Positions 33,719-41,405 of a stretch of 55,419 bases of DNA are shown piece by piece. The notes beneath the pieces are model-generated. The model searched no databases and was not told the DNA's origin. It saw only the letters and a list, made by a program, of their open reading frames with translations. The translations under genes were made by a program, and so were the position numbers. The DNA is taken from the NCBI GenBank assembly GCA_902787825.1, contig CADAHS010000019.1, positions 1 through 55,419 of the forward strand, written 5' to 3'. This DNA is from an uncultured Ruminococcus sp. Lineage in GTDB: Bacteria; Bacillota; Clostridia; Oscillospirales; Ruminococcaceae. Position 1 is the stretch's first letter. Each line of letters starts with the position of its first letter.

Positions 33719-34548
33719 GTTTTCTCCTTTATGGGTTCCTTTATTATTTTGTAATATTCATCATAAATGTCATCAAACTGTCTGTATCTGAAAACAGAGT
33801 GCACCTTGTCGATGTGCCACTGCTTTATGTTGTCTGTGTGAGGATACGGCAGCCAGAAAAGACGTTTTGAAAAATGCCGCACGACCGTGTGCCTGTGCAG
33901 GAATTTCTGATCGTTGAATCTCTGCGCAAGCAGCTTCCTGCGTGTCGTCGAACGTATCAGAGCGCTCTGATCGGCAAACACCAGTTTTTTGCGTCTTATC
34001 CACCACCGTGCTTTTTTGAAAAGTCCCGTCTGCCGGGCGTATCTCATGTTGAAAAGCAGCACCCCTGCGTTTATGTAACCCGGGCTTATAAGATACTTGC
34101 CATAGTGATCCCTCGCCGCAGCGTATTCATACCCCTCAAGCGGCGTGTCCCACAAAAGCCTGATATCACGGTTGAACATGATGTCCGCATCAAGATATAA
34201 AAGCTTGTCGGGTATCCCCTTCACAACGTCCGCAAACAGCCTTATGAGCGTGTACGGCGAGCAGTAGGCTCCCTCATTCGGGCACCCCGAAAACGCCTTC
34301 ATATAGTACCTTGTCACATCGTGAAGCATCACCGTGTTGTGCGCATTATGCGCCTTGACCGCATCATCAAGCATATCAATATGCTCCTGCGAAATGCAGG
34401 TGTACCTCTCATCAAGATGCGAAACGTCCATCGTAAATATATGAAAGCAAAACGGTTCATCTGTCTGTGTCCGCCTGAGAATAGACAGCGTGCAGGTCAG
34501 CACCCCGTCAAATACCCCGTCGTTGCCACAGAATAAAATATCTATCAT
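33715..34548 (-). CDS. GT8-family glycosyltransferase
   Basis: The 277-residue protein has the GT8 opening MIDILFCGNDGVFDGVLTC, the metal-binding DxD in KLLYLDADIMFNRD and GYINAGVLLFNMRYAR, with a late His-rich segment (FLHRHTVVRHF) and HTDNIKQWHIDKV near the expected C-terminal HxxGxxKPW-like position. It transfers a hexose from a nucleotide sugar, retaining the anomer. It overlaps the bifunctional gene by four bases and abuts the acyltransferase gene, so the three form one operon. Acceptor unknown; an acylglycerol or glycolipid is likely from context. Confidence 0.85.
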   Translation of the reverse strand: MIDILFCGNDGVFDGVLTCTLSILRRTQTDEPFCFHIFTMDVSHLDERYTCISQEHIDMLDDAVKAHNAHNTVMLHDVTRYYMKAFSGCPNEGAYCSPYTLIRLFADVVKGIPDKLLYLDADIMFNRDIRLLWDTPLEGYEYAAARDHYGKYLISPGYINAGVLLFNMRYARQTGLFKKARWWIRRKKLVFADQSALIRSTTRRKLLAQRFNDQKFLHRHTVVRHFSKRLFWLPYPHTDNIKQWHIDKVHSVFRYRQFDDIYDEYYKIIKEPIKEKT

Positions 34549-35328
34549 TTACCTTTTCTCCCGTTTGATGTATCTGATCTGTATATGATCGGACTTCTCC
34601 GCCCGCTTGCACATCGCCTCGTAAACCTTTGTGCGAAGCTCTTTTCTGCGAGCCTTCAGCGGCTTATCCATATCCGGATAGAACGGTCCGTCAATGTATG
34701 TCACTATCCTTGGGTGCGCAAAAAATCTGCGCTTGTGATAAGTGTTTGTAAAGCAGTATACCGGCGTACCCAGCTTTGCGGGATAAGCAAAGCTCGTCTC
34801 CGGAAAATCCCGTATCTTGGTGTAATACGGCCAGATGTGAGCCTCCGGATATACCACAACGCAGTGTCCCTGAGATATCCTTGTCTGAACAGCATCAATG
34901 AAATTCTTGTACGCCTTTAACCCGTCAGGCAGCGGCAAAGCCCCCAGTGACGGCGTGACCTTGCCAAGCACAGGCATCGAAACGTTGTTTGGGTGTACTA
35001 TAATATAATCAGTCTTGGGATAACTTATGACATTTGGTATAAAAGCATCAGCAATATCCTGCGTGTGGTTGCCATACATAAAATACCCGTCGCCCAGATG
35101 CTTTTTCAGCTTGTGCCTGCCCTTCGCCTTGTGACCGAACACCAGCCTGACATATGCAAAAGCTATCGGCGTTGCAACTATCCTGTACCAGAAAAAGTGG
35201 GTGAATCTCTTGAACCTCGACGAGTGGATATAAACGTAGTTTTCGTCGATCTCCCGAGGGGTTATCTGCGCCGTTGAGAACTCATCGTTAAGCTCATCGG
35301 AATAATATATCACCCTTCGCCTGTCCAT
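34549..35328 (-). CDS. PlsC-like acyltransferase with atypical catalytic spacing
   Basis: The 259-residue protein belongs to the LPLAT family: GDGYFMYGNHTQDIADAF, CVVVYPEAHIWPYYTKIRD and a late TYIDGPFYPD. The catalytic motif is normally NHx4D; here it is NHTQDIAD, which gives five residues between His and the second Asp, so either the nearer Asp acts or the loop differs. A short hydrophobic segment near residues 50-65 may touch the membrane. It is the first gene of the glycolipid operon, after a leader that contains one of the GGCAATACCG hairpins. Confidence 0.78.
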   Translation of the reverse strand: MDRRRVIYYSDELNDEFSTAQITPREIDENYVYIHSSRFKRFTHFFWYRIVATPIAFAYVRLVFGHKAKGRHKLKKHLGDGYFMYGNHTQDIADAFIPNVISYPKTDYIIVHPNNVSMPVLGKVTPSLGALPLPDGLKAYKNFIDAVQTRISQGHCVVVYPEAHIWPYYTKIRDFPETSFAYPAKLGTPVYCFTNTYHKRRFFAHPRIVTYIDGPFYPDMDKPLKARRKELRTKVYEAMCKRAEKSDHIQIRYIKREKR

Positions 35329-35347
35329 TATACCACCCGCTCTGACT

Positions 35348-35399
35348 TACGGCAATACCGTGCAAAGGTTTTATCAGTCTTTTGTTCGGTACTGCCCTA
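35348..35399 (-). promoter_or_regulatory. Leader hairpin of the acyltransferase-glycosyltransferase operon
   Basis: In the transcript GGGCAGTACCG pairs with CGGTATTGCC around a 30-base loop, ending 20 bases before the ATG. It starts about 12 bases after the predicted transcription start and is related to the elements at 29621 and 36079. Confidence 0.5.
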
Positions 35400-35414
35400 A
35401 CAATTATCAATAAA

Positions 35415-35443
35415 ATAATACCATAACCTCAGCAATATGTCAA
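35415..35443 (-). promoter_or_regulatory. Promoter of the glycolipid operon
   Basis: Minus-strand TTGACA (35438-35443), 17-base spacer, TATTAT (35415-35420). The remainder of 35444-35589 shows nothing further. Confidence 0.65.
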
Positions 35444-35589
35444 TAAGAAACGCACATTTCCGACATTTTTTCATCTTACCGGGCAGATAAAGCGCCGGTT
35501 TTGTCATCAATTTTGCCAGCCGCTGTTAATTAAGCTACAATTCACCGCAAAACTGTTGGATATGCTACACACAGACGGTTTATTGACTG

Positions 35590-35618
35590 TTGAATCATAC
35601 GCATTTATGTGGTAATAT
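35590..35618 (+). promoter_or_regulatory. Promoter of the small membrane protein gene
   Basis: TTGAAT (35590-35595), 17-base spacer, TAATAT (35613-35618), about 55 bases before the start codon. Confidence 0.5.
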
Positions 35619-35675
35619 ATAGTCATAGCAAGGGAACAGGACCTTAAAAAATGAGAAATGAAAAAGGAGAAAACA

Positions 35676-35969
35676 ATGACAAATTCTATCACCATTACCA
35701 ACACAACAAACACTACACCCGAGCAGGCACACAAGCTCAGCTACAACCTCAAATTTGCGATATTCGTAGCTGCTTTTATAACAGCAGGTATGCTGCTCAA
35801 CCTCGCACTCGGAACATTTGCATCAAAAATGGGCTTCAAAGCGTTTGCGCCTGCTGACATTCTCATCGACGCAATGCTATCCTCCCTGATCGGATATTTC
35901 ATCTTCCTGCGAAAGAAAAAGTACGAAAAAATGCTTGACCTTTCCGAAGAAAAGCCGGACCGGCAGTAA
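35676..35969 (+). CDS. Small two-helix membrane protein
   Basis: The 97-residue protein starts MTNSITITNTTNTTPEQA at 35676 after AAAGGAG. Two hydrophobic stretches are predicted to cross the membrane: LKFAIFVAAFITAGMLLNLAL (about residues 25-45) and ILIDAMLSSLIGYFIFL (about 65-82). The C-terminus is charged (RKKKKYEKMLDLSEEKPDRQ) and should lie in the cytoplasm. It stands alone with its own promoter and terminator. Family not recognised. Confidence 0.65.
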   Translation: MTNSITITNTTNTTPEQAHKLSYNLKFAIFVAAFITAGMLLNLALGTFASKMGFKAFAPADILIDAMLSSLIGYFIFLRKKKYEKMLDLSEEKPDRQ

Positions 35970-35985
35970 TAAACTCTCTCCCCCC

Positions 35986-36016
35986 GATGCCTGCATAACC
36001 GCAGGCATCTTTTTTT
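35986..36016 (+). terminator. Terminator of the small membrane protein gene
   Basis: GATGCCTGC-ATAACC-GCAGGCATC followed by seven T, 17 bases after the stop. Confidence 0.85.
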
Positions 36017-36047
36017 GCAAGCTCCGGTGCGCCTCAGCTGCGAACTG

Positions 36048-36076
36048 TTGATTTTTTGGGCGAGATGTGTTATTAT
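36048..36076 (+). promoter_or_regulatory. Promoter of the aldo/keto reductase operon
   Basis: TTGATT (36048-36053), 17-base spacer, TATTAT (36071-36076) preceded by TGTGT. Confidence 0.6.
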
Positions 36077-36078
36077 TA

Positions 36079-36115
36079 TAACAATACCGCACGACCATTG
36101 TGCGGTGTTGCCTTA
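36079..36115 (+). promoter_or_regulatory. Leader hairpin of the aldo/keto reductase operon
   Basis: AACAATACCGCAC-gaccatt-GTGCGGTGTTG forms a compact hairpin beginning essentially at the predicted transcription start, ending GCCTTA as in the 178-bp element at 29621. No T-run follows, so it is not an intrinsic terminator. Confidence 0.55.
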
Positions 36116-36181
36116 TATTACCCGGCTTTTCGCAGCCGGTGCAGACATACGATCAGTAAAGCTGTATAACAAGGAGATTTT

Positions 36182-37027
36182 ATGCAATATCTGATACACA
36201 GAGGCGAAAAGATACCGCTTATAGGCTTTGGCACTTACAGGCTCGGAAGGAGCGAAAAAGCAGCAGAGATCGAAACGATCAGATACGGTATGGATAAGCT
36301 TGGCATGACCCTGCTGGACACCGCCGAAATGTACGGCAGCGGACTCAGCGAGGAAATACTCGGCGAATGTATCAGATCTTACGACCGAAGCTCTTTGTTC
36401 ATCGTTGATAAGATCCTGCCCTCAAATGCGCACAAAGGTCAATATCTGGAGTGCTGCCGCCAGTCGCTCAGACGTTTGGGTACAGACTATATCGACCTTT
36501 ATCTGCTGCACTGGAAAGGTCCCGTCGATCTTCAGGATATGGCAGATAATATGCAAAAGCTCGTAGAGCAAGGTCTGATACGTCATTGGGGCGTTTCCAA
36601 CTTTGATACCCACGAAATGCAGCAGCTGTTTGCCTGCAAAAACGGTCAGAACTGCTTCTGCGATCAGATACTTTACAACATCTGCGAACGTGGCGCAGAG
36701 TATGACCTCATACCGTGGTGCAAGCAGCACGGCGTGCTTGTCATGGGGTATTCTCCCCTTTGCAACTGCCGCGAGGCAAGAACCAACGTCACAAGCGACC
36801 GCCTTATCATCAGTTCAGCCCAAGCAAGAGGGCAGACACCCGAATCGCTGATGCTGTCATTCGTTGTCAGGAACAAGGATATCATCACCGTGTTCAAGAC
36901 CTCCGATATATCGCACCTGACAAACAATATGCAAAACGTTTTTGCACCGTTTTCCGAAGCCGAAATGTCCGTGCTTTGCACAAAATACAAACCGCCTGCA
37001 AAAAAATATCCGCTTGAAAAGATCTGA
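36182..37027 (+). CDS. Aldo/keto reductase
   Basis: The 281-residue protein starts after AAGGAG. It has the AKR catalytic tetrad: Asp and Tyr in LLDTAEMYGSGLSEE, Lys in IVDKILPSN and His in LYLLHWKGP. The barrel landmarks GFGTYRLG and HWGVSNFDTHEM are present, and the NADPH-binding C-terminal part is recognisable but has a Cys-rich insertion (SPLCNCREA). It reduces aldehydes or ketones in the cytoplasm; the substrate is unknown. A beta-helix protein gene follows 16 bases later in the same operon. Confidence 0.88.
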   Translation: MQYLIHRGEKIPLIGFGTYRLGRSEKAAEIETIRYGMDKLGMTLLDTAEMYGSGLSEEILGECIRSYDRSSLFIVDKILPSNAHKGQYLECCRQSLRRLGTDYIDLYLLHWKGPVDLQDMADNMQKLVEQGLIRHWGVSNFDTHEMQQLFACKNGQNCFCDQILYNICERGAEYDLIPWCKQHGVLVMGYSPLCNCREARTNVTSDRLIISSAQARGQTPESLMLSFVVRNKDIITVFKTSDISHLTNNMQNVFAPFSEAEMSVLCTKYKPPAKKYPLEKI

Positions 37028-37043
37028 ACCAAGGAGACTGAAA

Positions 37044-37898
37044 ATGAATCTGATAGAAAATATGACCTATGATAACGAAAGAGCCTTGTATAATTTGCGC
37101 AGCACTCTTATCAAAGGCTGTACCTTCGCAGGACCCGCAGACGGTGAGTCAGTGCTCAAGGAAACACGGGACATCGTCATAGATGACTGTAAGTTTTCTC
37201 TGCGCTATCCTATCTGGCACGCACAAAAATACGAGCTTAAAAATTCATATCTTGACGAAAAGACCCGTGCAGCGCTGTGGTATTCGGACGACGGCTTGAT
37301 CGAAAACACCGAGATCAGCGGAGTAAAAGCCCTGCGTGAATGTCACAATACCACTATCCGTAATTGCAGGATAGATTCGCCCGAGTTCGGCTGGAAAACA
37401 GATAATACAAAAATATCCGATACCAGCATCATATCCGAGTATATCTTCCTTGACGCAAAGAATATCGAGCTGCAAAGGCTCGATTTCAAAGGCAAGTATT
37501 CGTTCCAGTATGTCCAGGATCTGGTTATCAAAGACTCAGTCCTTGATACCAAGGACGCTTTCTGGCACTCAAAAAATGTCACCGTGACCGACAGCACCGT
37601 CAAAGGCGAGTATCTTGCCTGGTTCTCCCAGGGACTTACTCTGATAAGATGCAGGATCATCGGCACCCAGCCGCTTTGCTATTGTAAGGATCTCAGACTC
37701 ATCGACTGTGAAATGATCGACTGCGATCTCTCCTTTGAGTATTCCGACGTCAGTGCAGACATCAAAGGACATATTGATTCTGTCAAAAACCCACACTCCG
37801 GAAAGATCACCGCCGACAGTATCGGCGAGATCATCTATGAAGATTCTATCATGCCATGCAGCGCCGAGATCGTTACACATTCGCAGCCTGAAAAATAG
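37044..37898 (+). CDS. DUF3737 right-handed beta-helix protein
   Basis: The 284-residue protein starts at ATG 37044 after CCAAGGAG; the frame extends upstream inside the reductase gene but without a ribosome site. Short repeating units such as CKFSLRYPIWHAQKYELKNS, SVLDTKDAFWHSKNVTVTDS and STVKGEYLAWFSQGLTLIRC have the 20-22-residue period of a parallel beta-helix, as in DUF3737 proteins. No signal peptide is present, so it is cytoplasmic. The family is common in Firmicutes and often sits with oxidoreductases; its biochemical function is unknown. Confidence 0.8.
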   Translation: MNLIENMTYDNERALYNLRSTLIKGCTFAGPADGESVLKETRDIVIDDCKFSLRYPIWHAQKYELKNSYLDEKTRAALWYSDDGLIENTEISGVKALRECHNTTIRNCRIDSPEFGWKTDNTKISDTSIISEYIFLDAKNIELQRLDFKGKYSFQYVQDLVIKDSVLDTKDAFWHSKNVTVTDSTVKGEYLAWFSQGLTLIRCRIIGTQPLCYCKDLRLIDCEMIDCDLSFEYSDVSADIKGHIDSVKNPHSGKITADSIGEIIYEDSIMPCSAEIVTHSQPEK

Positions 37899-38020
37899 CA
37901 TAAACCAAAGCGCCCGTACTCTTAGGATAGTACCTATATAGAAGTTTTATAAATCATTCTGAGTAACATCTTTTATTGCGAAGGACTGTTTCCCAGCCGC
38001 ATTTTTTGACCATAACTATT

Positions 38021-38058
38021 TTTTAACCCCGATGGTTTTATCCATCGGGGTTAAAAAA
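38021..38058. terminator. Bidirectional terminator between convergent genes
   Basis: TTAACCCCGATGG pairs with CCATCGGGGTTAA around TTTTAT, with T and A runs on the two sides. It serves the DUF3737 gene and the opposing lipoprotein gene. Confidence 0.8.
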
Positions 38059-38061
38059 TCA

Positions 38062-39303
38062 TTAAGTCATCATTCCACCTCTGCCGCCGCCCATCATAGA
38101 CTGTGGGATAGAATCGACCTGTTTGCCGTTAATGATTATCGTTCCGCCGTTGTAGGTCGCTTTACCGTCGTAGTCAAAAGAGGAACCCGATGTTGTTATA
38201 TCTATCGTTCCGCCGTTGATAACGATATTCCCGTTAGAGTCCACAGCGTCTGTGTCGCCCTGCGCCATAGTTATCTTTATCTCTCCGCCGTTTATCTCGA
38301 TAGTCGGCGTAGTGCCGCTCTTATTCTTGTTGCCGGCATTTATCGCATCATCAGTCGAAGCGATAACAACGCTTCCTCCGTTTATCTTCACATACGTTGA
38401 CTCGATACCCTCAGCCGCCGTCAGATCGAACGTTCCGTTGTCGATCGTAACAGCCGTGTTACCCTGCAAAGCATCGCTCTTGGCATTTATCTTAAAGCTT
38501 CCGCCCGAAATGTAAATTATGCCCTGCGTGTTGTCGTCTTCGTTTTCACTGTGCAAAGCGTCCTTGCCGGAGTTTATCTCAAAGCTGCCTGCACAGATAA
38601 GAATACTGTCGTTTGCCTCGATGCTGTCAAGAGCGCTCGATATCTCATAGCTTGCGCCCGTGACCTTGACATCGTCCTTGCACGAGATGCCGTTGCCGTT
38701 TGCTGACTCTACCTTCAGCGTGCCAACGCCGTTGAAAACCAGATCGTCCTTAGAAAAGATCACTGCGTCAGTGTTTGTTTCACCGTCAGCCTTGAATGTG
38801 CCTGTCACACTCAGAGTGTTCTCACTGTCTGTCGTGGTGATAAAGCACTTGTCAGCCGAAACAACGTAAATTGCCGGAAAATCATCATTTGTGATGCTTA
38901 CCCCGTCAAGCACCAGCTGTACCTTTGCATCGCTGGCTGCATTGACCTTTATCGTGCAGTTTTTTGCACTTCCCTTTATAACGTAAACTCCTGCCTCGGT
39001 GATGTCAACAGTCTGACCGTCCGCAGCAGTTATCTCCTTTGCCTTTGAGGTGTCCGCCGTCTGCAAAAGGTCACGCTCGGTAAAGTATTCGCTCTTTTCG
39101 GAAGCGGTGTTTACTGCCACGCCGCCCTGACTTGCGTCATCATTTTCAGCCGACTCATCACCAGTATCCCGAGCCTGTGAAACGACCGCAGATGAGCTGC
39201 CCTGCTGGGTATTTGTGACCGACGAGGACTCTGAACAGCCTGTCACAGCAGCAGTCATAGCCAGCATAAGTGAAATAATAATCGCACATTTCTTTTTTAA
39301 CAT
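38062..39303 (-). CDS. Surface lipoprotein with DUF4353-type carbohydrate-binding beta-helix repeats
   Basis: The 413-residue protein starts after GGAGGTAAGGACT. It has a lipoprotein signal peptide ending in the lipobox VTGC (Cys23), then a Ser/Gln/Asp-rich linker to about residue 75. The rest is made of repeating units (VKVTGASYEISSALDSIEAN, SGGSFKINAKSDALQGNTAV, INGGTIDITTSGSSFDY), the pattern of DUF4353 proteins annotated as carbohydrate-binding. The end is Gly/Met-rich (MGGGRGGMMT). It is probably anchored on the outer face of the membrane and may bind glycans or act as an adhesin. Confidence 0.8.
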   Translation of the reverse strand: MLKKKCAIIISLMLAMTAAVTGCSESSSVTNTQQGSSSAVVSQARDTGDESAENDDASQGGVAVNTASEKSEYFTERDLLQTADTSKAKEITAADGQTVDITEAGVYVIKGSAKNCTIKVNAASDAKVQLVLDGVSITNDDFPAIYVVSADKCFITTTDSENTLSVTGTFKADGETNTDAVIFSKDDLVFNGVGTLKVESANGNGISCKDDVKVTGASYEISSALDSIEANDSILICAGSFEINSGKDALHSENEDDNTQGIIYISGGSFKINAKSDALQGNTAVTIDNGTFDLTAAEGIESTYVKINGGSVVIASTDDAINAGNKNKSGTTPTIEINGGEIKITMAQGDTDAVDSNGNIVINGGTIDITTSGSSFDYDGKATYNGGTIIINGKQVDSIPQSMMGGGRGGMMT

Positions 39304-39427
39304 AGTCCTTACCTCCGTTGTATCTGAATGTATCGTGTTTTACCTTATGCTGCTATTGTAACCTGCCTACCTTAAAACTACCTTAGATAAATGTGAAAGT
39401 TTGAAGAAATATCCCAAAAAGCAAGAA

Positions 39428-39456
39428 ACCGATGCCTGCATAAAACAAGCATCGGT
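39428..39456 (-). terminator. Terminator of the second GAF-GGDEF gene
   Basis: ACCGATGC...GCATCGGT stem-loop 40 bases beyond the stop; the minus-strand T-run is interrupted. The loop side repeats GATGCCTGCATAA, also seen in the terminator at 35986. Confidence 0.55.
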
Positions 39457-39496
39457 CTGTTATCTGTGTGCGTACGATCTCTGATGTGTACCCGTA

Positions 39497-40906
39497 TCAC
39501 CGCCACTTGCGTTCGGGATACCTGCTGTAATACCTGCTTTTGCGTTCGTACATATCCTCGTCAGCTTCACGCATAGCATCACGGATATCCGTTTGCAGTC
39601 CGCAGTAGCTGCTTCCGACTGCAAGACAGACGTTTTCGGGGTCCTGCGAAGCCTCACGCAAAGCATCGACCTTTTTCTCAAGCTCCTGCCTGTCGCATCC
39701 GGGTATTATCACCACAAATTCGTCGCCGCCCGCACGGTATATATCATTGTCCTTGAAAAGCTCCTGCAAAAGTATCGCCGCCTTTTTCAGCAGCAGATCG
39801 CCGGCTGAATGTCCCTGCACATCATTCATCTTTTTCAGACCGTTGAGATCTGCAAAAACCACCCCGTAAGTGACCTTTTTCTCAGCTGCGCACGAAACGA
39901 TCTCGCTCACACGGCTGTTCATTGCATTGCGGTTGTACACACCCGTCAGAAGGTCGGTATAGCTTATCTTCTCAAGCTGCTTCATCAGCTTGTAGCTTGC
40001 GATCTCCGACGAAAGGAAAAACGTCGTCAGCTCCAGCGTTTCCTTTATCCGCATAGCGTTTTTCGTATCAAAGTTAGTTGCCCAGATGAACCCGAGCACC
40101 TCACCGTTGTATCTCAACGGGAACATCACCACGCTGTCAACACCCGCTTCGACAAGAGTCAGATACCACGGATTGTTGATCTCGCTGATGTATTTCATAT
40201 CCTTTTCACTCTTGATTATAAGGCAGTCGCTCTCACCGATAGTGTCTATCCACGACATTGCAATATCGTAGAAATTCACAAACTGAGTAACTCTTTTGAT
40301 CCTGCTGCCCTCTCTCATGTTCGTAGCAAGCATCTGGCAAGTCCCCGCGGCTGTATCCACAAGCATCAGCGAGCACACCTCAGCGCCGCAGATAAGCCGT
40401 ATATCGTGGATCACCTCTTTCATAGTCTGCTCAAAATCATCTGTTGCGTGCAGCTTGATACAGGTCTTTATTACGTCAGACGAGGTCTGTATCGACGTTG
40501 TCGTCAGAATATCAAGATCGTTTGTCTGAACAGGATTTGTAGAATACGAGCAGTAACAAAGATCGCCCTGTTCATGATCTATCGGCATAACAAACACGTT
40601 GAACCACATATCCGGTTCGTTCAGATGAACATATGTGTGTATCGGCTTTTTGTGGATCGCCGCATCTGCGCAAAGATCCTCAAAACTGAGGTTTTTGGGA
40701 AGATACCTCTCGTAAGGACTGTCGGGGATAAACTTGTTGAATACGCCCTGATGCTGGTGAACAAATGTCGGGTGCTCGATCATATCAATATATTTCCTGT
40801 TGCCTGTAACTATCCTTATTTCGCCGTATCCGCCGTCATTTGTCTTTTGCACGGATATGATGCCCGTCACTGTATCAAAGCCGTCAGCAAACTCCTGGAA
40901 GTTCAT
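39497..40906 (-). CDS. Diguanylate cyclase with PAS-like and GAF domains (paralogue)
   Basis: The 469-residue protein starts at the ATG 40904-40906 after GGAAAGGACTGAGT. It has the same plan as the protein at 26627-28054: an N-terminal sensory region (GIISVQKTNDGGYGEIRIVT), a GAF-like domain (EVCSLMLVDTAAGTCQMLAT) and a GGDEF domain with TDLLTGVYNRNAMNSR and YRAGGDEFVVI. It should synthesise c-di-GMP. Its upstream region holds the 7 x 15-bp promoter-like repeat array, the only obvious regulatory signal, about 100 bases before the start codon. Confidence 0.87.
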   Translation of the reverse strand: MNFQEFADGFDTVTGIISVQKTNDGGYGEIRIVTGNRKYIDMIEHPTFVHQHQGVFNKFIPDSPYERYLPKNLSFEDLCADAAIHKKPIHTYVHLNEPDMWFNVFVMPIDHEQGDLCYCSYSTNPVQTNDLDILTTTSIQTSSDVIKTCIKLHATDDFEQTMKEVIHDIRLICGAEVCSLMLVDTAAGTCQMLATNMREGSRIKRVTQFVNFYDIAMSWIDTIGESDCLIIKSEKDMKYISEINNPWYLTLVEAGVDSVVMFPLRYNGEVLGFIWATNFDTKNAMRIKETLELTTFFLSSEIASYKLMKQLEKISYTDLLTGVYNRNAMNSRVSEIVSCAAEKKVTYGVVFADLNGLKKMNDVQGHSAGDLLLKKAAILLQELFKDNDIYRAGGDEFVVIIPGCDRQELEKKVDALREASQDPENVCLAVGSSYCGLQTDIRDAMREADEDMYERKSRYYSRYPERKWR

Positions 40907-41002
40907 ACTCAGTCCTTTCCTCAGACATTCAGGCTCATCGCTGCTGTGTCTGATTTTTTTGATATGGTATCAGTCAGTTTTAAATCATATGCTCAGGTTC
41001 AG

Positions 41003-41107
41003 ATTATATTGTATCAAATTATATTGTGTCAAATTATATTGTATCAAATTATATTGTATCAAATTATATTGTGTCAAATTATATTTTATCAAATTATATT
41101 GTATCAA
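41003..41107 (-). repeat. Seven 15-bp tandem repeats, each with TTGAtA/cA and TATAAT on the minus strand
   Basis: Unit on the plus strand is ATTATATTGTATCAA. Seven perfectly phased copies are present, with Gt variants in units 2 and 5 and one Tt variant in unit 6. An inverted partial unit follows at 41108-41121, so the end folds back. On the minus strand each unit reads TTGATACAATATAAT, or TTGACACAATATAAT in two units. Every -35-like hexamer therefore has a TATAAT 18 bases downstream in the next unit. The rest of 40907-41405 has no gene. Confidence 0.85.
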
Positions 41108-41350
41108 ATATAATTTGATACAACCTGAATTCCCGAACCCGACAGGGTTTCAGGACAGGTGCAAAATGATCAGACAGCAGCAGATCAACTCCTTATTTGT
41201 TTATCAGCGCTGCGTGGTGAGATGGTTTTGCAAAACGGCCTGATATTTCAATTATGTGTAAAGCGCTTATACTCAAAAGTATTATATCACACCATTTTTT
41301 GTTTTTCAAGCACCTGCAATATGTTTTATATTTTTACTGTTGCAAGCAGC

Positions 41351-41377
41351 AAAAGACGCAGGATACCCCACGTCTTT
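41351..41377 (-). terminator. Terminator of the trp operon
   Basis: AAAGACG/CGTCTTT stem with a 12-base loop about 30 bases beyond trpA, followed on the minus strand by TTTTGC. Confidence 0.5.
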
Positions 41378-41405
41378 CATTTCAGATCATTCTCATGTGA
41401 TCTGT

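Noticed and set aside
41003-41121. CRISPR array or coding repeat (IILYQ peptide)
   Set aside because: The repeats are directly adjacent with no spacers, and the plus-strand frame is antisense to a real gene on one side with no start signal; promoter-like content on the minus strand explains it better.
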